Shown piece by piece: positions 1 through 5,700 of a stretch of 5,700 nt of DNA. The translations under genes and the position numbers were made by a program. Under the pieces are notes generated by a model. It had not been told where the DNA came from. It saw only the letters and a program-made list of their open reading frames with translations, and made no database searches. Positions within the stretch are counted from its first letter, which is position 1, and every line of letters starts with the position of its first letter. The stretch lies in assembly GCA_021158425.1 (NCBI GenBank), contig JAGGUR010000048.1, positions 1 through 5,700 on the forward strand, read 5' to 3'. This stretch comes from Candidatus Cloacimonadota bacterium (GTDB lineage Bacteria; Cloacimonadota; Cloacimonadia; JGIOTU-2).

Positions 1-2
1 AT

Positions 3-2648
3 TCAACCTATTATCTCCGCTTGTCTGTTAAGGATATAAATGGGAATAACTTTGTAGATATAATAAAAGTCAATATTGATAAATCGCCTCCAGAATTCAT
101 TGAAAATACAACCTCAATTAGCACCCGTTATAATTTTGATAAAAAAAACTATTATATTTTATCAGTTACTGATGAGCCCGTAAAATTCAAAGCAACTTGC
201 TTTTCTTCAGAAGTTGATAGTTTCTTAATTATTGATAACAAATTCTCACGAGTTGCATCACTTAGACTACCTGAAAATTTACCTGATACCCAACTCTCGT
301 TCTTTATAGATATTACTAATAAATCTGGATTAAGTAATTCAACGGAAATTTTCTGTGATACGATAAATATTGATAATTCTTCAATTGCAACAAGTGGCTT
401 TGAAAAATTATCTGAATATCCAAATGCAGGATATTTATGTCCCAATAATTATGATATAAATAATAATGGGAAAAAAGAATTAGTATTTATGGAATTTCCA
501 GAAGAAGGCACTTATGGACAGGTAAAGTTTTGTGAAGAAAATAATAATAATGACCTAATTCTTAAATATACTATGCCTGTTGAATTTCAGCCCTGGAGCA
601 TTGGTGATAGTAATGGCGATGGAAAATTTGAGATAGTAGGTAATATCGGAGATTCAATACTTATTTATGAGGCTACTTCTGAAGATACTTTTCCAAATAG
701 TTTCATCTTTGGAAAAAGAGGTATTGGAGGATTATACGGTTGTGCATTTCAAGATTTAAATGGTAACGGTCGTGATGAATTATTAGTAAATACAATACTT
801 GATTCTCAGAAAACGGCTTATAGAATTTACACCAGAATAAATAACAATTTTGAATATATAGATCGCCATATATTGAACAAAACTCATACATATTCAAAAA
901 ATCAACTTAGTCCACATATACAGTTTGGCGACTTAGACAACGATGGGCTACTTGACATTCTCCTTTCTGATATTGATGGCGATATTTTAATTTACGAAGC
1001 GAAAAGTTTGAATTCATTAAATTTTGAAATTAAAGATACCTTATCTATTCCTGTTCCATATGCTTACTATTCTGGTATAGGAGATTTTAATGGGGATGAT
1101 ACAACTGAATTTGTTGTGGGAGGATATCACGAAGATATTATGAATCCTGATAACCAACTTTGGTATTTTGGTGTCTTTAAATCATCTGGAGATAATCAAT
1201 ATGAAATGGTTGATTTCACTGAGATTTCCGGAGTTTGCTCCAAAAATGGACTCTGTGTCGCAGATTTAGACCCTGATAAGCATAACGGTGATGAAGTAAT
1301 TATTGCCGCCTCACCAGATATCTACATATATAAATTACAGGATAATGAATTCAAGCCTATCTGGGTTGGTAATTCGTATCGGTCTTATTATCCGATTTCT
1401 CTGGACTTAGATAATGATAATATTAATGAATCTGTTGCTTTTAACCAAAAGGACGGGCAGGACTCTCTTCGATTAGTTCTTTATCATTATCCTGATAATA
1501 TAATTGATGTGCCAATCCCACAAAATTTTACAGCAATACCTATAAATAAAAATTCTATTAGGTTAAATTGGCGTTCTGTTTCGGATATAGATTCATTCAA
1601 AATCTATCGCACCTCATCATTTGATTCAATATCATTTTCTCTTGATGATACAATTAATACCTTTATTGATACAAGCGTCTTTGCAGATACTTTTTATTTT
1701 TACCAGGCTTCAGCAATAAAAAATGGAATTGAAAGCTATAAAACATTAAAAAAATTAGCAGTTCCTACTGACCCACCAATACTTGACTCAATAAAGATGA
1801 TTTCTTTAAACTCATTGCAACTTGATTTTACTAAGCCTTTGAACCAATCTTGTTTGAATATAGCAAACTATAAAATTAAAAACTTTGGATATCCAGAATC
1901 TGCTGTTCTGGGTCAGACTGGGAAAAGAATCCTATTAGGTTTTGGCCATTTATTCAGCGAAGAAGACTCTCCATATACGATAAAAATCAAAAACCTTGAA
2001 GGCTTTTATAATACACCTATGCAAGATACAATCGTTACATTCATTTATGAAAGAGATGTTACCAGACCATATATTAAAGATTGCACATATCTTACTAAAA
2101 AGGAAATTCAACTTACATTTAGTGAAAGCATAAAACAATTATCTGCTACAAATATAGACAATTATGAGTTAATCTTTCCTGAAGAAGTAGAAGAATGTGA
2201 AGTTATCAGCGTTAGTTATGACGATAATAAGGTCATTATCAGACTTTCAATACCACTAAAACCAATAGGAAAATCATACTTTATCAAAGTCAGTAATATT
2301 GAAGATTTGTCAGGAAACATAATCTTGCCAGGAAAAAATATTATTAAGATATCTATTCCTATTGAAGATTTAGATGCGGTTGAAGTGTTTCCGAATCCTG
2401 TTCTAACTAATCAAAATAAATTATATTTCCAAAACCTGCCCACATCAGGAAAGGCTAATATATATATCTACAATTTTGCTGGAGAACCTGTGAAAAAAAT
2501 TACTACTTCCAATCTTACAGAAGGTTACAATACTGCAGAATGGAATCTTTGCAACGATTCAGAAAAAAAAGTTGCATCAGGAATTTATTTTTATTTGATA
2601 AAATATAACGACAAAGTTAAAGAAGGTAAAATTGGAATTATTAGATAA
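3..2648 (+). CDS. Partial secreted multidomain protein: FG-GAP/VCBS repeats, FN3, Ig-like domains and type IX sorting domain
   Basis: This is the C-terminal part of a large exported protein. The frame is open to the left edge (STYYLR precedes the first TTG at 21), so the start and any signal peptide lie outside the window. Residues below count from that TTG. About 1-120 are beta-rich and Ig-like. Seven DxNxDGxxE-type calcium-binding loops follow at 145, 196, 245, 304, 355, 415 and 462 (for example DSNGDGKFEI, DLDNDGLLDI), spaced 47-60 residues, as in an integrin-like seven-bladed propeller. Residues about 499-581 resemble fibronectin type III, and 582-679 and 680-785 resemble two SbsA/Big_5-type Ig-like domains. 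The end, 786-875, is a type A sorting domain, with VFPNPV at its start and ASGIYFYLIK near its end. In known systems that domain directs export through the type IX machinery and is then cleaved. No catalytic domain is visible in this part, so adhesion or a structural surface role is inference. The domain types are secure; the function is not. Confidence 0.9.
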   Translation, partial: STYYLRLSVKDINGNNFVDIIKVNIDKSPPEFIENTTSISTRYNFDKKNYYILSVTDEPVKFKATCFSSEVDSFLIIDNKFSRVASLRLPENLPDTQLSFFIDITNKSGLSNSTEIFCDTINIDNSSIATSGFEKLSEYPNAGYLCPNNYDINNNGKKELVFMEFPEEGTYGQVKFCEENNNNDLILKYTMPVEFQPWSIGDSNGDGKFEIVGNIGDSILIYEATSEDTFPNSFIFGKRGIGGLYGCAFQDLNGNGRDELLVNTILDSQKTAYRIYTRINNNFEYIDRHILNKTHTYSKNQLSPHIQFGDLDNDGLLDILLSDIDGDILIYEAKSLNSLNFEIKDTLSIPVPYAYYSGIGDFNGDDTTEFVVGGYHEDIMNPDNQLWYFGVFKSSGDNQYEMVDFTEISGVCSKNGLCVADLDPDKHNGDEVIIAASPDIYIYKLQDNEFKPIWVGNSYRSYYPISLDLDNDNINESVAFNQKDGQDSLRLVLYHYPDNIIDVPIPQNFTAIPINKNSIRLNWRSVSDIDSFKIYRTSSFDSISFSLDDTINTFIDTSVFADTFYFYQASAIKNGIESYKTLKKLAVPTDPPILDSIKMISLNSLQLDFTKPLNQSCLNIANYKIKNFGYPESAVLGQTGKRILLGFGHLFSEEDSPYTIKIKNLEGFYNTPMQDTIVTFIYERDVTRPYIKDCTYLTKKEIQLTFSESIKQLSATNIDNYELIFPEEVEECEVISVSYDDNKVIIRLSIPLKPIGKSYFIKVSNIEDLSGNIILPGKNIIKISIPIEDLDAVEVFPNPVLTNQNKLYFQNLPTSGKANIYIYNFAGEPVKKITTSNLTEGYNTAEWNLCNDSEKKVASGIYFYLIKYNDKVKEGKIGIIR
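453..1433 (+). other. Seven FG-GAP/VCBS calcium-binding repeats (predicted beta-propeller)
   Basis: Seven acidic loops recur at 47-60 residue intervals, with codons beginning at 453, 606, 753, 930, 1083, 1263 and 1404. Each has Asp at position 1, most have Asn/Asp at 3 and 5 with Gly at 6, and an acidic residue usually follows at 9, the EF-hand-like Ca2+ loop of FG-GAP/VCBS repeats. The first (DINNNGKKEL), sixth (DLDPDKHNGDEV, two residues longer) and seventh (DLDNDNINES) are the most degenerate. Seven copies suit a closed seven-bladed propeller. The fold is inference from the repeat number. Confidence 0.82.
2376..2645 (+). other. Type IX secretion (Por) C-terminal sorting domain, encoded segment
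   Basis: These codons encode the last 90 residues of the secreted protein. The segment opens with the VFPNPV motif, where FPNP is the hallmark of type A sorting domains. It continues with an IYIYNFAGEPVKKI strand pair, a conserved-looking NLCNDSEKKVASGIYFY turn and strand, and a short basic C-terminal tail. In Bacteroidetes this region is recognised at the outer membrane and removed after translocation. Some WOR-3 and Cloacimonadota proteins carry a related FlgD-like Ig fold at the same place. Without the rest of the genome I cannot say whether a complete type IX secretion machine is present. Confidence 0.85.
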
Positions 2649-2650
2649 GG

Positions 2651-2701
2651 AAAGGAGATAGGGAGATAAAGGAGATAAATAATTATCTCCATATCCCCTT
2701 T
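2651..2701. repeat. Intergenic inverted repeat with GGAGATA direct repeats
   Basis: Arms at 2651-2669 and 2683-2701 are complementary at 17 of 19 positions around a 13-base loop. The loop and its edge hold a third copy of the same motif, so 2671-2678 (GGAGATAA) can instead pair perfectly with 2683-2690 (TTATCTCC) around ATAA. The left side is three direct GGAGATA copies, at 2654, 2662 and 2671. It fills nearly the whole gap between the secreted-protein gene and the solenoid gene. It could act as a terminator or 3' stabiliser for the upstream gene, though a clean T-run is missing (CCCCTTTATTT ends it). It could also be a dispersed repeat element. The structure is seen directly; the role is inferred. 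Confidence 0.75.
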
Positions 2702-2711
2702 ATTTAGAGAT

Positions 2712-3527
2712 ATGATATCTTATGATTGGCAACAAAGGCTAAAAAAAGACTGCAAAGATTTTTTAAATAATAAAATTCCAAATAGGGATTACGACTTTGA
2801 AATTATATATAATGCATATCCAGAAAGGGTTAATGGAGAAATTCCTCAATATGTAACTACATTTGTTGCAAAAGAATTAGCAAAGGTAATTTCACGAAAA
2901 CCAGACCAATTTATTGATTTTCTTCAATTCATCCAAAAAAATAAGGGAGATGTTGGGAAAAAAATCTTTAATATAATTATGCAGAAGGTTGCTCTAAAAA
3001 ATCCAGAAAAATATGACCAGATGTTAATTAAACTGATTAAAGAAACTGAAGATGAAAGCAGTTTAAGAAAGATATTTGACAATATAATATTTCCTCTTTT
3101 AAAAAAGTATCCTGAAAGATATATTGATGAACTCATTGAATGGCTTAGAGTAAATAATAATAAATATATTATTGAAAATATATTCAAATCTTTAAGTAAT
3201 TACATCAAAATAAACAAAGAGAAAGCAAAAGATATTTTCGAAAATTGTGAATCTTTCTGGAATTCGGAAAACCAATTTATCCGTGCCGGTAATATCAAAA
3301 TATTGAAAAGAATATTCAGAGTTAATCCCGAATTATACCGAGAAATCTACAACAGTTATCAATCTACATATAATCCAAATTTCATTGAGATATTAGCTTC
3401 TGGTGTAACTGAGGATTCAAAAATAATTAGACAGCTTATTGAGAGGTGGAACAAAAGTGGTAATATTAGAATCAGAAAAGCAGCTGTTATTGCGAATAAA
3501 AATATTGCAAAAATTAAGAAAAAATAA
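2712..3527 (+). CDS. Hypothetical alpha-helical repeat protein (HEAT/ARM-like solenoid)
   Basis: I do not recognise a named family for this 271-residue protein. It is lysine-rich and appears wholly helical, with no signal peptide or membrane segment, so it is probably cytosolic. A repeat of about 35 residues beginning P-x-x-[FY]-x-x-x-L is visible at residues 64 (PDQFIDFL), 98 (PEKYDQML) and 134 (PERYIDEL). Weaker copies lie at 170 (EKAKDIF) and 206 (PELYREIY), and a last pair of helices at 235-268. This suggests an alpha-solenoid of HEAT, ARM or DNA-alkylation-repeat type, usually a protein or nucleic-acid binding scaffold. The ATG at 2712 is the only usable start near the 5' end: an in-frame stop lies at 2676-2678. 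Its ribosome binding site is weak (AGAGA, one base away). The stop TAA shares a base with the greA start (TAATG), implying translational coupling. The gene is real by its length and coupling; the function is unknown. Confidence 0.8.
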   Translation: MISYDWQQRLKKDCKDFLNNKIPNRDYDFEIIYNAYPERVNGEIPQYVTTFVAKELAKVISRKPDQFIDFLQFIQKNKGDVGKKIFNIIMQKVALKNPEKYDQMLIKLIKETEDESSLRKIFDNIIFPLLKKYPERYIDELIEWLRVNNNKYIIENIFKSLSNYIKINKEKAKDIFENCESFWNSENQFIRAGNIKILKRIFRVNPELYREIYNSYQSTYNPNFIEILASGVTEDSKIIRQLIERWNKSGNIRIRKAAVIANKNIAKIKKK

Positions 3528-4042
3528 TGGCACAAGAATATATCACAAAGCAAGGACTTGAAAAATTAAAATTAAGATTATATCATTTAATCCAAAATGA
3601 AAGACCGAATATTATAAAGCAAATTACTATTGCTCGTCAGTTTGGAGATCTTAGCGAAAATGCAGAGTATCACGCTGCAAAGGAAAAACAACGCTTTATA
3701 GAAACGGAAATTGCAAAACTACAACAAAAAATTGCTACTCTTAAGATTATCAATTCAGATAAAATCAACAAAAATGAAGTTAGATTCGGGGCTGAAGTTG
3801 AGTTGATTAACTTAAACAAAAATACAAATGTTAGATACAAAATTGTGGGTGAGGATGAAACAGGAAAAGAAAAAAGTATTAGCTCCGTTAGGGATAAATC
3901 ATTAACAGGAATTAGAAAAATTTCTTGTAATTCTCCTATTGCAAGAGCATTATTAGGGAAAAAAGTCAGTGACGAAGTAATGGTTAAAGTCCCGGCAGGA
4001 ATAATTAAGTATAAAATTAAAAACATAAAATATTGGAGGTGA
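3527..4042 (+). CDS. greA: Transcription elongation factor GreA
   Basis: GreA rescues backtracked RNA polymerase by entering the secondary channel and stimulating cleavage of the nascent RNA. The N-terminal antiparallel coiled coil (about residues 8-75) carries the family signature FGDLSENAEY. D41 and E44 at its tip correspond to the acidic pair that helps coordinate the catalytic Mg2+. The C-terminal FKBP-like domain has the typical YKIVGEDE, SPIARALLGK and DEVMVKVPAG segments. At 171 residues it exceeds the usual length of about 158. The excess is an insertion near residues 112-131, between VGEDE and ISCNSPIARAL. The ATG at 3527 overlaps the preceding stop, has no good Shine-Dalgarno of its own and puts D41/E44 at the family's usual positions. 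Identity is secure; whether the genome has other Gre-type factors cannot be seen here. Confidence 0.95.
   Translation: MAQEYITKQGLEKLKLRLYHLIQNERPNIIKQITIARQFGDLSENAEYHAAKEKQRFIETEIAKLQQKIATLKIINSDKINKNEVRFGAEVELINLNKNTNVRYKIVGEDETGKEKSISSVRDKSLTGIRKISCNSPIARALLGKKVSDEVMVKVPAGIIKYKIKNIKYWR
4035..4040 (+). promoter_or_regulatory. Ribosome binding site of the dehydrogenase gene
   Basis: GGAGGT lies six bases before the ATG at 4047 and is the strongest Shine-Dalgarno in the window. It sits within the last codons and stop of greA (TGG AGG TGA), so ribosomes finishing greA reach it directly. It fixes the start of the dehydrogenase. Confidence 0.85.
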
Positions 4043-4046
4043 AAGG

Positions 4047-5165
4047 ATGAGTAAATACCGTATCGGGTGGCTTCCCGGAGATGGCGTAGGAAATGATGTA
4101 ATGGAAGCTGGAAAAATTATTCTGGACAAAATCAATCTAAATGCTGAATATATCCCAGGAGATGTGGGCTGGAAATTCTGGTGTAAAGAAGGAAATCCAT
4201 TACCACAACGCACTATAGATATGTTAAAAACTGTTGACTGCACTTTGTTTGGCGCTATTACTTCAAAACCAAAGGAAGAAGCGGAAAAAGAACTTGCCCC
4301 AGAATTGCAAAATAAAGGATATGTGTACTCAAGCCCTATTGTTCGCCTTAGACAACTATTTAATCTTTATATAAATCAAAGACCATGCAAAGCATATCCT
4401 GGAAATCCATTAGTTTATAGAGAAGATATTAACCTTATCATCTTTAGAGAAAATACTGAGGGGCTTTATTCTGGTATTGAGTATCATCCTTTGCCTGATG
4501 AGATTTACTATGCTTTGATAAAAACCCATCCGAAAATGAAAAAATTCAGTGAAATTCCACAGAAAGATTTGGCACTCTCTTGCAGAATATTTTCTCGCGA
4601 AGCCTGCAGAAAAATTGTAAAGTCTGCATTTAAATACGCCGATGAGCATAATTGCCCATCTGTTACCGTTATTGAAAAACCAAATGTAATCAGGGAAACA
4701 AGTGGCTTAATGATACGAGAGGCAAGAAAAGTAGCACAGGATTATCCGCATATTCCCTTATGGGAAGTTAATGTTGATGCAATGGCAATGTGGTTGATAA
4801 AAAATCCACAAAAATATTCTGTTCTTGTTACTTCAAATATGTTTGGGGATATAATTTCAGATTTATCCGCTCAACTCGTTGGAGGTTTGGGTTTTGCCTC
4901 AAGTGGTAATATTGGCGATAATTTTGCACTTTTTGAACCGACTCACGGAAGTGCACCCAAGTATGCTGGACAGTATAAAGTAAATCCCACTGCTATGATT
5001 TTAAGTATAAAGATGATGCTGGAGTATTTAGGAGAAATAGAATTGGCGAATAAACTTGAAAACGCTGTAGCAGAAACCATTCGTGAAGGGAAAGTAAGAA
5101 CCTATGATTTGGGTGGAAATTTCTCTACACTGGAAATGGCAGAAGAGATTGCTTCTAAAATTTAA
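4047..5165 (+). CDS. Isocitrate/isopropylmalate dehydrogenase family protein
   Basis: This 372-residue protein is a complete member of the NAD(P)-dependent beta-decarboxylating dehydrogenases, which oxidise and decarboxylate 2-hydroxy acids such as isocitrate, homoisocitrate or 3-isopropylmalate. It begins with the family motif GWLPGDGVGNDV (7-18). Aligned from memory with E. coli Icd, R102, R112, R134, Y141, K211, D244, D268 and D272 match the substrate arginines, catalytic Tyr and Lys, and metal-binding Asp residues. RENTEGLYSGIE (134-145) and SNMFGDIISDLSAQLVGGLG (263-282) resemble isocitrate and homoisocitrate enzymes more than LeuB. The substrate loop reads SPIVRLR, with Ile where Icd has Asn115, so the substrate is uncertain. 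The cofactor loop HGSAPKYAG (300-308) has the Lys-Tyr pair of NADP-type Icd, but the later Arg is Gly357. The start is fixed by GGAGGT at 4035. A TCA-cycle or amino-acid role is plausible. The family is sure; the exact enzyme is not. Confidence 0.93.
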   Translation: MSKYRIGWLPGDGVGNDVMEAGKIILDKINLNAEYIPGDVGWKFWCKEGNPLPQRTIDMLKTVDCTLFGAITSKPKEEAEKELAPELQNKGYVYSSPIVRLRQLFNLYINQRPCKAYPGNPLVYREDINLIIFRENTEGLYSGIEYHPLPDEIYYALIKTHPKMKKFSEIPQKDLALSCRIFSREACRKIVKSAFKYADEHNCPSVTVIEKPNVIRETSGLMIREARKVAQDYPHIPLWEVNVDAMAMWLIKNPQKYSVLVTSNMFGDIISDLSAQLVGGLGFASSGNIGDNFALFEPTHGSAPKYAGQYKVNPTAMILSIKMMLEYLGEIELANKLENAVAETIREGKVRTYDLGGNFSTLEMAEEIASKI

Positions 5166-5186
5166 AAAAATTGATTATAAACTAAC

Positions 5187-5192
5187 AAGGAG
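5187..5192 (+). promoter_or_regulatory. Ribosome binding site of the aminopeptidase gene
   Basis: AAGGAG ends five bases before the ATG at 5198 and decides that start. It lies in the 32-base gap after the dehydrogenase stop. I see no hairpin or T-run in that gap, so transcription probably continues through it. Confidence 0.8.
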
Positions 5193-5197
5193 ATTTG

Positions 5198-5700
5198 ATG
5201 ACTGAAAAGGAAAGCAAAGGCAAGAAATTAGAAAAAAAATTAGCTTACAAAAGAAAATGCTTTTGGGAGAAAGCCTCAAATTTTGAACAAAAACAAGCTT
5301 ATGAATTCTCAAAAGGATATTGTAATTTTCTTGATGAAGGAAGAACAGAAAGAAAAGTTGTGGATATCGCAAAAAGAATTTTGATAAAAAACGGTTTTGT
5401 TGAAATTGGTGATAAGACCCCTAAAAATGTAAATAAACTATATAAAATAAATAGAGGCAAAAATATTGCCATTGCTAAACTGGGTAAACAAAGCATAAGC
5501 AGGGGTTTCAATCTCATTGTCGCACATATTGATTCTCCACGAGTTGACCTCAAACAAGTTCCTTTATATGAAGACTCAAATACAGGATTAGCTCTAATGC
5601 ATACTCATTATTATGGCGGTATCAAGAAATATCAGTGGATGTCAATTCCTCTTGCAATATATGGGGTTGTCGTGAAAGAAAATGGTGAAAAAATAGAAAT
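5198..5700 (+). CDS. M18 family zinc aminopeptidase, N-terminal part (runs off the right edge)
   Basis: The frame opens at ATG 5198 behind a good Shine-Dalgarno and stays open for 167 codons to the end of the window. Family members are usually about 430-470 residues, so roughly the first third is present. M18 enzymes (aspartyl aminopeptidase/aminopeptidase I type) are cytosolic, form large multimers and remove N-terminal residues from peptides with two metal ions. AHIDSP (109-114) carries the first metal-ligand His110 and the neighbouring Asp112. The following stretch, RVDLKQVPLYED (115-126) and HYYGGIKKYQW (137-147), is characteristic of the bacterial M18 subgroup. The first 20 residues are lysine-rich (8 Lys) and show no signal peptide. 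The remaining metal ligands lie outside the window, so activity cannot be judged. It is likely the last visible gene of the operon starting at 2712. Confidence 0.92.
   Translation, partial: MTEKESKGKKLEKKLAYKRKCFWEKASNFEQKQAYEFSKGYCNFLDEGRTERKVVDIAKRILIKNGFVEIGDKTPKNVNKLYKINRGKNIAIAKLGKQSISRGFNLIVAHIDSPRVDLKQVPLYEDSNTGLALMHTHYYGGIKKYQWMSIPLAIYGVVVKENGEKIE

Noticed and set aside
152..445. Open antisense frame of 97 codons within the secreted-protein gene
   Set aside because: It is opposite a continuous, domain-rich coding region and shows no recognisable motif; such frames are expected by chance in AT-rich genes.
2671..2690. Classical rho-independent terminator
   Set aside because: The 8-bp stem is perfect but only moderately GC-rich, and it is followed by ATATCCCC rather than a T-run. 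I report it as an inverted repeat instead of a firm terminator.
3860..3919. Frameshift or sequencing error in greA
   Set aside because: Conserved GreA motifs before and after the segment are in the same frame, so the extra residues are a genuine in-frame insertion.
3670..4026. Open antisense frame of 118 codons across greA
   Set aside because: It lies fully within the well-supported greA gene, gives a hydrophobic low-complexity translation typical of the complement of Lys/Glu-rich coding, and has no ribosome binding site I can support.
5166..5197. Promoter or terminator between the dehydrogenase and aminopeptidase genes
   Set aside because: The gap is only 32 bases, AT-rich, without a hairpin; apparent TATAAT-like strings are expected by chance at this base composition.
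5299..5553. Open antisense frame of 84 codons opposite the aminopeptidase start
   Set aside because: The + strand encodes clear M18 motifs here (AHIDSP), so the reverse frame is a shadow.

Overview
The window is AT-rich bacterial DNA and almost entirely coding, with every gene on the + strand. It holds the 3' part of a very large secreted multidomain protein, then four tightly packed cytosolic genes, the last of which runs off the right edge. The first protein combines calcium-binding FG-GAP/VCBS repeats, a fibronectin type III domain, Ig-like domains and a C-terminal type IX secretion (Por) sorting domain. This mix is typical of the Fibrobacteres-Chlorobi-Bacteroidetes group and of uncultured lineages such as WOR-3 (Stahlbacteria), Cloacimonadota and Marinimicrobia. 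I lean towards one of these candidate phyla, but placement below that level is inference.

Layout. Bases 1-2648: secreted/surface protein, cut by the left edge, so its signal peptide is not visible. Bases 2649-2711: a short gap with three GGAGATA-type direct repeats folding into an imperfect inverted repeat; this is the only clear non-coding structure. Bases 2712-3527: an unrecognised all-helical protein with about five or six repeats of roughly 35 residues (HEAT/ARM-like solenoid). Its stop codon overlaps the start of greA (3527-4042), a transcription elongation factor with an extra segment in its C-terminal domain. Four bases later comes an isocitrate/isopropylmalate-family dehydrogenase (4047-5165) with a strong ribosome binding site inside the end of greA. 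After 32 bases an M18 family zinc aminopeptidase begins (5198 to beyond 5700).

How the genes relate. The solenoid gene, greA, the dehydrogenase gene and the aminopeptidase gene have overlaps or gaps of -1, 4 and 32 bases and no terminator between them, so they are probably one transcript with translational coupling. No pathway links all four; it looks like a housekeeping cluster. The secreted protein upstream is probably a separate unit, with the inverted repeat marking the boundary.

I found no RNA gene, CRISPR array, insertion sequence, phage gene or defence system, and no strong case for a previously undescribed system. The points most worth checking are the intergenic repeat, the mosaic active site of the dehydrogenase, the GreA insertion and the unidentified solenoid protein coupled to greA.
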